Shown piece by piece: positions 51,954-64,000 of a stretch of DNA of 64,000 bases. Under the pieces are notes generated by a model. It saw only the letters and a list, made by a program, of their open reading frames with translations, did no database searches and was not told the DNA's origin. The stretch covers positions 372,001-436,000 of the forward strand of contig NZ_SJPP01000003.1 of the NCBI RefSeq assembly GCF_007860075.1, read 5' to 3'. The translations under genes were made by a program, and so were the position numbers. The number at the start of each line of letters is the position of its first letter. The stretch's first letter is position 1. The stretch is from Symmachiella macrocystis. Its GTDB lineage: Bacteria; Planctomycetota; Planctomycetia; Planctomycetales; Planctomycetaceae.

Positions 51954-54361
51954 CTTTTTTATTCCTCCTCCCCAATGCTCTAAAGCGGACCTTAAAAGTC
52001 TGGCCACTGACCACCGGCCACTGGCCACTAACCCTTCTTCTCACTGTCTACTGCCTACTGCCTACTCTTTTACAGGCCAATCCCCCCTCCGTCTCCTACA
52101 TCTTCCCCGCGGGGGGACAACGCGGGACGTCGGTGGCGTTTCATGTGGGGGGGCATTATTTGCATGAAGTTTGTCCGTTTGAAATGTTGGGCCTGGGCGT
52201 GAAAGCGACGCCGCTTTTGCATCGTGCGCCGCATACGGCATGGTTTGAAGGGCCGCTGGTTCCCAAACCGTATTCTTCGAATAGTGAGGACTATCCAAAA
52301 GACCAAGCCGGGGCGGTCAGCATTGCCCCTGATGCGCCGTTGGGAGTTCGTCGCTATCGTGTTTGGACGTCGCAAGGGGTGATTCCCACGATGAAATATG
52401 TCATCGGCGATTTTCCAGAAATTGTCGAACAGGAAATCGACGGCCAACCACTGCCGACGCCTGTCGAACTTCCCGTCACCATCAACGGACGTATCTTTCC
52501 CCGCGAGGATGTCGATACCTGGACCTTTGCTGGAAAAGCAGGGCATGGTTATACCTGCGAAGTCATGGCAGCACGAATCGGCTCGCCGCTCGATTCCCGT
52601 TTAGAAATCATTGGCCTCGCAGGACGCCCTATCGCTGAAAATGTCGACGGCAAGGGGACCGACTCCTTTGTGCAATTCATTGCCCCCAGTGACGGCGAGT
52701 ATCAAGTCAAAATCCACGACATCAATTTCGCCGGACTGCAACACTTCGTCTATCGTTTGACAATCAACGACGGCCCGGTGATCAACGACGTTTTTCCTTT
52801 GGGCGGGCGACGCGGCGAGTCATTATCAGTGGAACTCAACGGCATGAACATTGCCGCCCCCATGGCGACGTTGCAAATGCCCACCACAACCGATTCGACT
52901 TACACACATCAATTTGCGAGTGACGGCAAAACCACCAACCCGATCACTTTCGAATTGAGCGACCTCCCTGAATTCTTCGAACAGCCCAACGAATCTGCTA
53001 CTGAACCGCCGGCGTTGCCCGCAGTCTTCAATGGTCGGATTCAAACTGCCGGCGAAATGGATCGTTGGACGTTTCGTGCTGGGCCAGGGCAGGAATTCCT
53101 CTTCGATGTGCGGGCCTCGCGATTGGGATCACGGCTCGATTCGGTGCTGACACTCGAAGCCAGCAACGGAACGGTGTTGGCGGAAAACGACAATCTCGCC
53201 ACCGACCAGACCGACTCACAATTGCGCCATACGTTTCCCGCCGAGGGCATCTACACGGCGGTGATTCGCGAACGGACTCCGCGCCGCGGCGGGGCGGGGT
53301 TCGCCTATCGGTTACATGTCGCCCAACCGATGGAAACAGCGCCCGACTTCCAATTGCAACTCGCGGCCGATGCGCTGACCTTAAAGCGGGGCAGCGAATT
53401 GAAATTCAAAGTGTCCACAACCCGCAGCGGGGGTTGTGACGGGCCGATTGAATTATCGTTCGCTGATTTACCAGCGGGGGTGACGGTCTCCGAAACGACG
53501 ATAGCCGCCAACAAGTCGGAAACGCAGGTCAAATACAAAGCGGACGACACGGCGAAAATTGATGCCTACCGCTTAACGGTCACCGGCACCTGCAAGGTTG
53601 GCCAGCAGACGATTCAACGACAAGCGGCGACGACCGAAGCCCCGGTGTTGGATCACCTGTTGCTCGCCGTGGCCATGCCGACACCCTTTAAAGTCATCGG
53701 CGCATTTGAAACCAATTACGTCTCACGCGGAGCGACTTATTTTCGGCACTACACACTCGACCGCGGCGGCTTCGAGGGACCGCTGACGATCAGCCTAGCG
53801 GACCGTCAGGTGCGGCATCTACAAGGGGTCACGGGACCGGAGATCATAGTGCCCGCCGGTGAAACGGAGTTCGACTACAACATCAAACTCGCCCCCTGGA
53901 TGCAACCGGCGCGGACCGCTCGCATCGTCGTGATGGCTGTCGGCGTCGTCACCGACAGCGACGGGACCCAGCACAAGGTCTGCTATACCTCAAACATCGC
54001 CAATGATCAGATCATCATGATGGTCGCCACCGGTGAGTTGAGCGTCGATATCTCACCCAAGTCCGTACTTGCGGCGCGGGGACGGACAGCTCCGTTGACG
54101 GTCAAAATCGGCCGCGGCCAATCGATATCGGGTCCGATCACATTGCAATTGATTATCCCCGCTCATGTGCGCGGCATCACCGCCGATGATGTCACCGTAC
54201 CGGCAGACACCGACGAGATTTCCCTGCCGATCCAATTTGGGGATAATGAGTTGGGGCCGTTCAATATACCACTACGGGTCCGCGCAACCGCATTGGTAGA
54301 CGGCCAACCGTATACCGCTGAAGATCAGTTCGAGATACTAACCGATCGTACGCAGCAATAA
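51950..54361 (+). CDS. Secreted protein with pre-peptidase C-terminal (PPC) domains
   Basis: 803 residues. An N-terminal hydrophobic segment (about 20-42) serves as the signal peptide. An IPT/TIG-like segment (SVSYIFPAGGQRGTSVAFHV) is followed by two PPC domains (about 165-275, with DVDTWTFAGKAGHGY, and about 345-465, with EMDRWTFRAGPGQEF), which have the same fold as subtilase PPC domains. The C-terminal half has several Ig-like segments. Family members in planctomycete DUF1549/DUF1501 clusters are of unknown role, perhaps binding surface polymers. ATGA coupling to the four-helix gene. Part of the signal peptide is encoded by the GGCCACT repeat at 52000-52031. Confidence 0.85.
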   Translation: MTFLFLLPNALKRTLKVWPLTTGHWPLTLLLTVYCLLPTLLQANPPSVSYIFPAGGQRGTSVAFHVGGHYLHEVCPFEMLGLGVKATPLLHRAPHTAWFEGPLVPKPYSSNSEDYPKDQAGAVSIAPDAPLGVRRYRVWTSQGVIPTMKYVIGDFPEIVEQEIDGQPLPTPVELPVTINGRIFPREDVDTWTFAGKAGHGYTCEVMAARIGSPLDSRLEIIGLAGRPIAENVDGKGTDSFVQFIAPSDGEYQVKIHDINFAGLQHFVYRLTINDGPVINDVFPLGGRRGESLSVELNGMNIAAPMATLQMPTTTDSTYTHQFASDGKTTNPITFELSDLPEFFEQPNESATEPPALPAVFNGRIQTAGEMDRWTFRAGPGQEFLFDVRASRLGSRLDSVLTLEASNGTVLAENDNLATDQTDSQLRHTFPAEGIYTAVIRERTPRRGGAGFAYRLHVAQPMETAPDFQLQLAADALTLKRGSELKFKVSTTRSGGCDGPIELSFADLPAGVTVSETTIAANKSETQVKYKADDTAKIDAYRLTVTGTCKVGQQTIQRQAATTEAPVLDHLLLAVAMPTPFKVIGAFETNYVSRGATYFRHYTLDRGGFEGPLTISLADRQVRHLQGVTGPEIIVPAGETEFDYNIKLAPWMQPARTARIVVMAVGVVTDSDGTQHKVCYTSNIANDQIIMMVATGELSVDISPKSVLAARGRTAPLTVKIGRGQSISGPITLQLIIPAHVRGITADDVTVPADTDEISLPIQFGDNELGPFNIPLRVRATALVDGQPYTAEDQFEILTDRTQQ
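52000..52031 (-). repeat. Degenerate GTGGCC repeat, inverted copy inside the PPC gene
   Basis: The reverse complement reads TTAGTGGCC and then GTGGCC units and is related to 51524-51555. It encodes part of the signal peptide (PLTTGHWPLT). Beyond it lies a tandem CTACTGC repeat (52040-52065). Confidence 0.6.
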
Positions 54362-54458
54362 TCGATCCCGGTTGTGCTTGGCGATTTTCTAGAATATCCT
54401 GGTATTTAGCGTGTTCGAAACGGGTCGCGATCTCATTCACTTGTCATTCAGGCAGCCG

Positions 54459-57507
<3,049 letters not shown>

Positions 57508-57518
<11 letters not shown>

Positions 57519-58947
57519 TAACGCACAGCCCTCGCGACGCGATTTCTTTTCCTGGTCCGCTGCTGGCATTGGCGCCGTGGCGCTGACCGATCTGTTGGCC
57601 CGTGACGGCGCATTGGCCGATGAGTCAGGCAAACCGCCCGGACCGATTCAACATCATCCTGCGGCGGCGCGGCGGGTGATTCATATTGTGCTCAACGGCG
57701 GACTCAGCCAGGTCGATTCGTTCGACCACAAACCGGCCCTGGAACAATGGAACGGCAAACCGCTCGACAGCGAAGAACGCCCCGACGTCTTCTTCGGCAA
57801 GGTCGGCAACTTGCGAAAGAGCGATTGGCAATTCGCGCCGCGTGGTGAAAGCGGACTGTTGATCTCCAATCTGTTTCCGCATCTCGCCGAGATGGCGGAC
57901 GAATTGACGGTCATCCGCTCGATGACAGCGGAAACCTCGAACCACACGCCCGCCACGTTTCAAGAACACACCGGCTTTCGCCTCAACGGCTTTCCGGTCA
58001 TGGGAGCCTGGTTGTCGTATGGACTGGGCAGCGAATCGGACGACCTGCCCGGCTTTGTGGTGATCCCCGATACCCGCGGCGTTCCCGCCGGCGGCAGTAT
58101 CAATTGGACCAACGGCTTTTTGCCAGTCCGTCATCAAGGAACCACGCTGCGCAGCACCGGCACCGCCATCGACGATCTGTTTCCCGCGCGGCCGGTCAGC
58201 GCCACGACCGAACAAGCCAGCCGCAAATTGTTAGAGACCTTAAACCGTCGGCATTTAGAGTCCCGCGATGGCAACGACGAACTGACTGCCCGCATGCGGA
58301 GTTACCAATTGGCGGCCAAGATGCAATTGGCCGTGCCGGAAGTCTCCGCCCTGGAATCGGAAAGTCAGCACACCCAAGAGATGTACGGCCTGGGGGGCAA
58401 AGAGACCAACGATTTTGGCCGTAGCTGTCTGCTCACGCGACGATTGCTGGAGCGGGGTGTGCGGTTTGTGCAACTCTTTTCCGGCGGCGCGTTCGGCAGT
58501 CCACGGATCAATTGGGACGGCCACGAAGACATGGTCCGCAACCACACCCGCGAAGCAACCCGCATCGACCAACCGGTCGCCGCCCTGCTCCGCGACCTCA
58601 GACAGCGGGGCCTGTTGGACGACACGCTCGTGCTCTTCACCAGCGAATTCGGCCGCACCCCCTTTACCCAATCCGACGCCGGCGTGCTCGGTAAAGGCCG
58701 CGACCACAACCAATACGGCTTCTCCGTCTGGATGGCCGGCGGCGGCCTCAAACACGGCATCGCCCACGGCGCCACCGACGAATTCGGCCTCCGCTCAGTA
58801 GAAAACATCGCCACCTGGCACGACTTCCACGCCACCGTGCTGCATCTGCTGGGCATCAATCACGAGCGCCTGACGTACTACAACAACGGCATCGACCGGC
58901 GGCTGACGGACGTGTCGGGGGAAGTGATTCGGGATGTTTTGGGTTAA
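57508..58947 (+). CDS. DUF1501 protein 2 with twin-arginine signal
   Basis: 479 residues from ATG 57508, which overlaps the DUF1549 stop by 11 bases. SRRDFFSWSAAGIGAVALTDLLA is a Tat-type signal. VIHIVLNGGLSQVDSFDHKPALEQWNG, ETSNHTPATFQEHTG and FTSEFGRTPFTQ mark the domain, a relative of the alkaline-phosphatase fold. It is the last gene of a co-directional run of six that starts at 47660. Overlap with the upstream gene means coupled translation. Confidence 0.92.
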
Positions 58948-59017
58948 CAGATGCCGACGTAGCTAGTGGCATCCCGGGGTGAAGAGATTGGGCCCCGAAC
59001 CTCGGAAAGCAAATGAG

Positions 59018-60001
59018 ATGGACAGAACTCGGGAACTGATTTTGCAGCTCCGAAACGACTACGAGTATTATGTCACAAAGTCGACAGACGGGACTTATAG
59101 CTTCGAAACATGGGATGCGTGGAACTCGAAAGCTGGCGAGCTTCTACTTCAGATACCTAACTTTGCCGCGCTCCTTCGACTAGTGCGCTTGGTGCGACCT
59201 GAGACTGGAATAGACGATTTCAACATTTTGAGACAGTGCACCTCGGTTTGTGAATTGGGACTTGTGATTCATGCAGACACAGCATTGTCATTATTGGAGG
59301 AATGGAGTGAACTAGAGCATTTAAAGGTTTGGTCCTCCTCGGATTGCGAGAATCGACCGGTGGTGAGGATTCAGGATTTTTGTAAGTGCCACCGGATTGA
59401 GACGATTCAACTGAGCGGTGTCGACGTTGATGAGCTTGGGTTCAAGTGGATCTCAAATCAAACAGGTTTGAAGAGCATTAGCTTCACGAAGTCAGCGTAT
59501 GGTGGGCTGCAATGGATCCCAACGGAAAACATGATTGAGAAGATTTCCTTTCAGGAGTTGGCGATTGGACCGGAGATTTCTGCACTTACCCGATGTAAAA
59601 ACCTGAAAATTCTCTCCGTTTCTTCGTGTACTTTATCCGCAGCACCGGAAGATTTTGAGTTTTTAAGGGATTCCGGAATTAGTGAACTGGAGATGTCGTT
59701 TTCGAACGTACACGATTCACATTTGCCAGCCCTATCAGGAGCACCACACCTATCTTTGCTGTCAATTGAAAAGAGCAATGTGACAGCTTCTGGTCTAAGG
59801 CAGCTACCAGCATTTCCGGTATTGGAAAAGTTGTACATCGACATATCGATGTTGACAGAAGAAAGTGTGGGTTACATGTCGGAGTGTCCAAAACTGCAGG
59901 ACATCAAGGTATTCGCATGGGATCGACCAGTTGAAAAACGCTTGATACAGTTGCTCCGCCGGAAGTGTAAGCAATGTGAAGTAATGGTTTATTGCAGCTA
60001 G
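59018..60001 (+). CDS. Leucine-rich repeat protein
   Basis: 327 residues from ATG 59018; a GTG at 58979 would add 13. From about residue 60, imperfect repeats of about 24 residues appear (CTSVCELGLVIHADTALSLLEEW, LSGVDVDELGFKWISNQTGLKSISF, CKNLKILSVSSCTLSAAPEDFEFL, APHLSLLSIEKSNVTASGLRQL), the LRR pattern of planctomycete cytosolic proteins. No signal peptide. The DNA is visibly richer in A and T than the DUF1501 gene before it and has a different codon taste, so it may be acquired. Confidence 0.75.
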   Translation: MDRTRELILQLRNDYEYYVTKSTDGTYSFETWDAWNSKAGELLLQIPNFAALLRLVRLVRPETGIDDFNILRQCTSVCELGLVIHADTALSLLEEWSELEHLKVWSSSDCENRPVVRIQDFCKCHRIETIQLSGVDVDELGFKWISNQTGLKSISFTKSAYGGLQWIPTENMIEKISFQELAIGPEISALTRCKNLKILSVSSCTLSAAPEDFEFLRDSGISELEMSFSNVHDSHLPALSGAPHLSLLSIEKSNVTASGLRQLPAFPVLEKLYIDISMLTEESVGYMSECPKLQDIKVFAWDRPVEKRLIQLLRRKCKQCEVMVYCS

Positions 60002-60227
60002 AGATTGCTGTAAGCATGCGAACAATCTCTCTGCCGCCGAACATTTAGCGTATGCAATATTTCTACCAGAATTTCCACCACGCTTTGCGACGTCGATCAC
60101 TAGATTTGAGCTTGGCGACATATTGCGAAATCTGTGCGTTTGCCTTTGCTAGGCCCGCTTGAGTTGGTGAATCAAGGAAGACGATGTTCGGAGTGGTCTC
60201 CAGGTTTTCAAATTGGGAGTGCCGTAG

Positions 60228-60323
60228 GGCCGGTTGTACCGGCCGCTTTTTGCCGGTGGCCAAGGCGTGCTTGGAGAATCTTTCAATCAGTTCCCGCGAT
60301 CTTTTCGTCCGGCACAGCCGGAC
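60228..60323. repeat. Pair of perfect short palindromes
   Basis: GGCCGGT-TGT-ACCGGCC (60228-60244) and GTCCGGC-ACA-GCCGGAC (60307-60323): each a seven-base stem with a three-base loop. They lie in the gap after the LRR gene and look like a dispersed palindromic (REP-type) repeat. An open minus-strand frame through them (60063-60389) is probably not a gene. Confidence 0.55.
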
Positions 60324-60334
60324 CGCTACTGTTT

Positions 60335-60724
60335 CTACGACGTGATTCCTTGACCTAGGGGAAAACCAATTTCTGCCAATGCTCGCCAAATGGTCACGGC
60401 GACGTCCCGGTCCGTCGTAATTGCGATCCGACGGAGAGTTGCTTTCGTTCCGGAATCGTTGTTGGGCTTCATCTCAGCTTGCAGCTCGAATTGTCCATCA
60501 CGCTCGACCATTGTCATGTAATCAATTGAATTGAGCCGCGTTAGGCCTTTCCCTTGCGTTGTGATTAGCTTGTATCCCGCGTGATAGAAGGTCAGTTCTC
60601 CACGCACCGTTCCGAACAATAATCGACGCGGTCCGACAACTTGAAAAATGAGGTAGTGCCGCCCATCAAGTTCAGTGGTACGGCAATCTGTAATTTCAAG
60701 CGGTTGTTTGACGGAAAGTTTCAT
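60335..60724 (-). CDS. Hypothetical protein
   Basis: 129 residues, not recognised. MKLSVKQPLEITDCRTTELDGRHYLIFQVVGPRRLLFGTVRGELTFYHAGY is strand-rich with alternating hydrophobics, and IAITTDRDVAVTIWRALAEIGFPLGQ ends in a helix. It looks like a small cytosolic domain, perhaps a ligand-binding or PH-like fold; I cannot assign it. It stands alone between the LRR gene and the divergent ZIP transporter gene. Confidence 0.6.
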   Translation of the reverse strand: MKLSVKQPLEITDCRTTELDGRHYLIFQVVGPRRLLFGTVRGELTFYHAGYKLITTQGKGLTRLNSIDYMTMVERDGQFELQAEMKPNNDSGTKATLRRIAITTDRDVAVTIWRALAEIGFPLGQGITS

Positions 60725-60936
60725 CGCTGAGTGTCTTGCTGCCGGGTACTACAGCCATCTTGTCAAGCAGTGTTCTTTACGGTCGCATGTTTTACCCAGA
60801 CAGGCAAGGCATCCGGTACCGCCTTTCGCCCGCCCACCGCAACAATCACCCCACCATTGTTTTCGCAAATGCGTTGCAATAAACTGCTTACCACTCTTGA
60901 CCAACAGTTTCGACCACATCTTCCACAGCTTTTACG

Positions 60937-62073
60937 ATGTTTGCCCGTTCTCCGCTATTTTTATGCCTGCTCCTGATTGCCATCGGCGGCTTTGCGCATC
61001 CATGGGCGGCATCAGCGAGTGAGCAAACGGTTGCAACCAATACGGCTGAGCCGCCCGTCAACGCGGCTGATGGCACTCCGAGTCCGTTGAAAGCCGCTGC
61101 TTGGCATTACATTTTGCTGGTCATGTATTGCGGGATGATCGTTTGTGCCTCGTTATTCGGCGGTTGGTTGCCGTCGATGATTCATCTCTCGCATACCCGT
61201 ATGCAATTGATTATCAGCTTTGTCGGTGGACTAATGTTGGGGATCGGGTTGTTGCACCTGTTGCCCCATTCGGCCCATGAATTGGGCTCTGTCAACCGCG
61301 CCGCCTTGTGGATGTTGGCCGGTGTGATGACCATGTTCATTTTGATTCGCACCTTTCACGTGCATCACCACGGTCCCGTCGAAATGCCGCCGGAATTGCA
61401 AAACCATCCCGCAACCGTCGCGCAGGCAGAGCATGCACATGATCATGATCACGACCACGATCACGACAATCATGGGCAAGAGGGCAAGACGAGCTATTAT
61501 CAAAGCTGCGAACATACGCACCAACTCAGTTGGCTGGGCATTACGCTCGGCTTGGCTCTGCATACGCTGATCGACGGCATCGCGTTGGCCGCCAGCGTGC
61601 AGGCGGATTCGGAACGGATCAAGACGTTTTCGCTTTTGGGGGTCGGCACCTTCCTCGCAATACTGTTGCACAAACCGCTCGATGCTGTGTCGATCACCTC
61701 GCTGATGGCGGTCGGCGGTTGGTCGCCGCGTTGGCGAAACATCATCAACGGCGGCTTTGCCATGATGTGTCCATTGGGGGCGGTGCTGTTTTTGTTTGGC
61801 GTGCGTCAATTTGGCGATTCGCAACAACAGATCGTGGGGAGCGTGTTGGCATTTTCGGCCGGCGTGTTTGTCTGCATCGCCTTGAGCGACCTGTTGCCGG
61901 AGATGGAATTTCACTCCCACAACCGGGCACAACTTTCGCTCACATTGGCTGCCGGCATCGGCTTGGCCTGGGGACTGACGTTTTTGTCACCGGTACATTT
62001 GCACGCACCAACCGCCGCACCGGTTGCAGCCCCAACGGTCATGATCGGCGAGCCACAGCTATCGCAGCCATGA
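60937..62073 (+). CDS. ZIP-family metal transporter
   Basis: 378 residues. An N-terminal signal-like segment is followed by eight TM helices. TM2-3 read LIISFVGGLMLGIGLLHLLPHSAHEL. A loop of about 70 residues is rich in His and Asp (AHDHDHDHDHDNH), as in ZIP proteins. TM4 has HTLIDGIALAASV and TM5 LHKPLDAVSITSL, which carry the binuclear metal site. It should import Zn2+ or Fe2+ across the inner membrane. The His after TM4 is typical of ZIPs; Lys in LLHKPLDA replaces a more common Glu position. Confidence 0.9.
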   Translation: MFARSPLFLCLLLIAIGGFAHPWAASASEQTVATNTAEPPVNAADGTPSPLKAAAWHYILLVMYCGMIVCASLFGGWLPSMIHLSHTRMQLIISFVGGLMLGIGLLHLLPHSAHELGSVNRAALWMLAGVMTMFILIRTFHVHHHGPVEMPPELQNHPATVAQAEHAHDHDHDHDHDNHGQEGKTSYYQSCEHTHQLSWLGITLGLALHTLIDGIALAASVQADSERIKTFSLLGVGTFLAILLHKPLDAVSITSLMAVGGWSPRWRNIINGGFAMMCPLGAVLFLFGVRQFGDSQQQIVGSVLAFSAGVFVCIALSDLLPEMEFHSHNRAQLSLTLAAGIGLAWGLTFLSPVHLHAPTAAPVAAPTVMIGEPQLSQP

Positions 62074-62533
62074 TGCGCACCGCGCATGGCTGCCGGCCTG
62101 TCGTATTAAGATGGCAAGGATTCCCCGCGGAATTAGAAAACAAGGCCGCCACCGGTCGGCAAGCGATCGACCGATGCGACCTTGAAGATCGCCCGCGCAA
62201 AACGCGGACAATCATCGGGCGAGGCCCCGATATCTGTTCACAATCCCTTCCGAGCCGAATTATCATAGGGGAAAAGACGTGTTTGAGATTGTCTTACCCA
62301 CCTTGATATAAGCAATGACGAGTTTCGCTCAAAAATATCACCGCGAATCTTAAAAAAATCACAAATTCTTCAATTTCCGTCATTTTGAGCCACAAACTTT
62401 GCGCGGCAATCGAATCGCATCTCGAAAGTCGGCAGACAATTGGCTTGTTTCGGGTCTAGAATTCCGGAATAAAACACTTAGAATGCAACTGTGTAAATCC
62501 GATGTGATCCTCATTCGCAAAAGCTGCTGCGCC
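62074..62533. other. Intergenic region without a supported gene
   Basis: About 460 bases. The part from 62290 to 62400 is A+T-rich and should hold the promoter of the next gene. No protein-like frame; no RNA recognised. Confidence 0.4.
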
Positions 62534-63619
62534 ATGACAAACAATCGACTTTTGTGGCTGACAGTGCTGGTCTGGCTCATGGCCACAGCAACAGCGCAGG
62601 CACAGTTGCCTGAACCGGCGCTGGCGAATCCCAAGTATCCGTCGGTCCCCACCCAGGTGGAAACGAGCGGACTGGAATACATTACACCGACCACGCAACG
62701 GGCCATTGACCGGGGGTTGCGGTTTTTGTCGAAAAAGCAATCCGCAGATGGATCCTATGGCAGCGGACCGCGTTATCGTCACAACGTGGCTGTCACGGCG
62801 CTATCCAGCATGGCGTTTCTCTCCGCCGGACACATGCCGCGCCGCGGGCCGTATGGAGAGCAAGTTGACAAGACGGTTGAGTTTCTCCTTCGCCACACCA
62901 AACCATCCGGATTTATTTTTGTCGAGGAGGGAGCGTCGCACGGTCCGATGTACGGCCATGGTTTTGCGACCCTCTACCTAGCCGAAGTGTACGGTACAAC
63001 GCCTCGTAAGGAGATCCGTGAAAAGTTATCGCTGGCTGTGAATCTGATTGTGAATTCGCAAAACGACCAAGGGGGGTGGCGGTATGAGCCCAACAGCAAA
63101 GATGCCGACGTCTCGGTAACGGTCTGCCAGATTATGGCCCTCCGTGCGGCGCGTAATGCCGGCATTTTTGTCCCCAAGGACACGGTCGACCGTTGCATCA
63201 AATACGTCAAGGCCTGCCAAAACAACGACGGTGGGTTTCGGTATCAGTTGAATCACAACCGAGACAGCCTGTTTCCCCGTTCCGCCGCGGGCGTGGTCGC
63301 ACTCTATAGTGCGGGGGAGTATGAAGGCGCCGAGATCAATCGTGGTATTCAATATCTGCACCGACATCTACCCCGTCCCGGGCGGGCACGCGGCGTCGAA
63401 TATTATTTTTACGGCAATTATTACGGCGTCCAAGCCATGTGGCATGCCGGTGGCGACAATTGGAAACGATGGTATCCCGCTGTACGTGACGACTTGCTCA
63501 TCAGTCAATCCGCTGACGGCAGTTGGGACAATAACTTGCAAAACCCCGAATACGGGACAGCAATGGCCCTATTGATCCTGCAGATGCCCAACAACTATTT
63601 ACCAATTTTCCAACGTTGA
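62534..63619 (+). CDS. Secreted prenyltransferase/squalene-oxidase repeat protein
   Basis: 361 residues with a signal peptide (LLWLTVLVWLMATATAQA). Alpha-alpha barrel repeats with QxxDGSYG/QGGW elements: LRFLSKKQSADGSYGSG, LIVNSQNDQGGWRYEP, VKACQNNDGGFRYQ and DDLLISQSADGSWDNN. The squalene-cyclase DxDD motif is absent, so enzymatic cyclisation is unlikely. Such exported terpenoid-cyclase-fold proteins are common in planctomycetes and of unknown role. ATG 62534 gives the signal peptide at the correct place. The partial gene that follows starts 25 bases later and may be co-transcribed. Confidence 0.88.
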   Translation: MTNNRLLWLTVLVWLMATATAQAQLPEPALANPKYPSVPTQVETSGLEYITPTTQRAIDRGLRFLSKKQSADGSYGSGPRYRHNVAVTALSSMAFLSAGHMPRRGPYGEQVDKTVEFLLRHTKPSGFIFVEEGASHGPMYGHGFATLYLAEVYGTTPRKEIREKLSLAVNLIVNSQNDQGGWRYEPNSKDADVSVTVCQIMALRAARNAGIFVPKDTVDRCIKYVKACQNNDGGFRYQLNHNRDSLFPRSAAGVVALYSAGEYEGAEINRGIQYLHRHLPRPGRARGVEYYFYGNYYGVQAMWHAGGDNWKRWYPAVRDDLLISQSADGSWDNNLQNPEYGTAMALLILQMPNNYLPIFQR

Positions 63620-63643
63620 TCCTCTTCCAGTCCTTCCCCGCCC

Positions 63644-64000
63644 ATGATGCGCCAACCTGGTTCGATCTATGCTGTTCACACCCTCTGCGGGTGGATCTTG
63701 CTTGCGACCGCGGTCATTCCGCTGCGCAGCGGTTTCGCAGAGGAGGCAGTCTCCGTTGAATCGGTCAGCGGTACAACCTACACCGGTTCGCTGAGCGAGG
63801 TGACGGCTGAGCACGTTATCGTCGCCGGAAAACCCGCTGAGACTATTCCGATTGCCGACGTCATTCGTATCGATTGGCCGGAGCGGCGTGTGGCGAGTTT
63901 GAGTGGCCAAGATCTCGTACTGCTGGCCAACGGCGACCGACTGGTCATGGACCCGGTGCAAACGGACAACGAAATCCTGCGTGCTAAGTGGCGCAAGTTT
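63644..64000 (+). CDS. Secreted protein, N-terminal part
   Basis: The frame is open from ATG 63644 to the window end (119 codons). A signal peptide (CGWILLATAVIPLRSGFA) is followed by SVESVSGTTYTGSLSEVTAEHVIVAG and AETIPIADVIRIDWPE, a short strand repeat common at the start of secreted planctomycete proteins that often carry NPCBM or similar modules later. The continuation lies outside the window. It follows the repeat protein by 25 bases. Confidence 0.75.
   Translation, partial: MMRQPGSIYAVHTLCGWILLATAVIPLRSGFAEEAVSVESVSGTTYTGSLSEVTAEHVIVAGKPAETIPIADVIRIDWPERRVASLSGQDLVLLANGDRLVMDPVQTDNEILRAKWRKF

Noticed and set aside
51524-52065. GTGGCC and CTACTGC repeats as a CRISPR array
   Set aside because: Units are short, contiguous and degenerate, without spacers; no cas genes in the window.
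60063-60389. A 108-residue minus-strand protein after the LRR gene
   Set aside because: The frame passes through two palindromic repeats and starts inside the neighbouring gene. The end (KAWWKFW) looks protein-like, so a remnant of an older gene is possible, but support is too weak.
61435-61480. His-Asp codon repeat in the ZIP gene as a DNA repeat of interest
   Set aside because: It encodes the variable metal-binding loop expected in ZIP transporters.

Overview
The window looks like a chromosome segment of a planctomycete (Planctomycetota, probably order Planctomycetales). The markers are two DUF1549/DUF1553 + DUF1501 gene pairs, PEP-CTERM proteins, a sulfatase, many secreted proteins with LamG or pre-peptidase domains, a Ser/Thr kinase fused to a solute-binding domain, and a tmRNA tag of the form AExxFxMAA. 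The genus cannot be fixed from sequence alone.

Layout. 1-10.4 kb: housekeeping and envelope genes (sucC end, sucD, ndk, a secreted thioredoxin-like protein, a ceramidase-LamG protein, an ABC exporter pair, a PQQ-propeller protein). 10.5-10.95 kb: an intact tmRNA gene (ssrA) with its own promoter. 10.93-18.89 kb: an integrated element flanked by a 24-bp direct repeat equal to the ssrA 3' end. It carries a tyrosine integrase, several small HTH proteins, a D5/P4-type replication helicase and unrecognised cargo. 19-24.9 kb: a hybrid histidine kinase with a thioredoxin-like partner, a cold-shock protein, DoxX, a small Cys protein and a methyltransferase. 25-28.4 kb: tRNA-Ser(TGA) and a tandem duplication of a PEP-CTERM cassette that left a truncated tRNA and a PEP-CTERM tail. 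28.4-44.7 kb: K+ channel, ceramidases, oxidoreductase, Nudix, a run of hydrolase, esterase and sulfatase, a diguanylate cyclase, aquaglyceroporin and bestrophin. 45-59 kb: a kinase fused to a UrtA-like domain, then a co-directional run DUF1549-DUF1501-four-helix protein-PPC protein-DUF1549-DUF1501. 59-64 kb: an LRR protein, a small unknown, a ZIP transporter, a squalene-cyclase-like repeat protein and the start of a secreted protein.

The most notable system is the element in ssrA. The integrase reading frame runs through the attachment core, so integration cuts the gene. In the circular form the frame would continue without interruption into an 80-codon tail now stranded at the far end, giving 518 aa. 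That tail overlaps the next gene by ATGA. In the integrated state the integrase instead ends in residues read from the antisense strand of ssrA. The arithmetic is exact (1315 + 24 + 218 = 1557 nt, 519 codons). The regulatory meaning, an integration-state switch for integrase and the downstream gene, is inference.

Functions are assigned from motifs and family knowledge without database searches. Start codons were chosen by ribosome-binding sites and signal peptides where possible.
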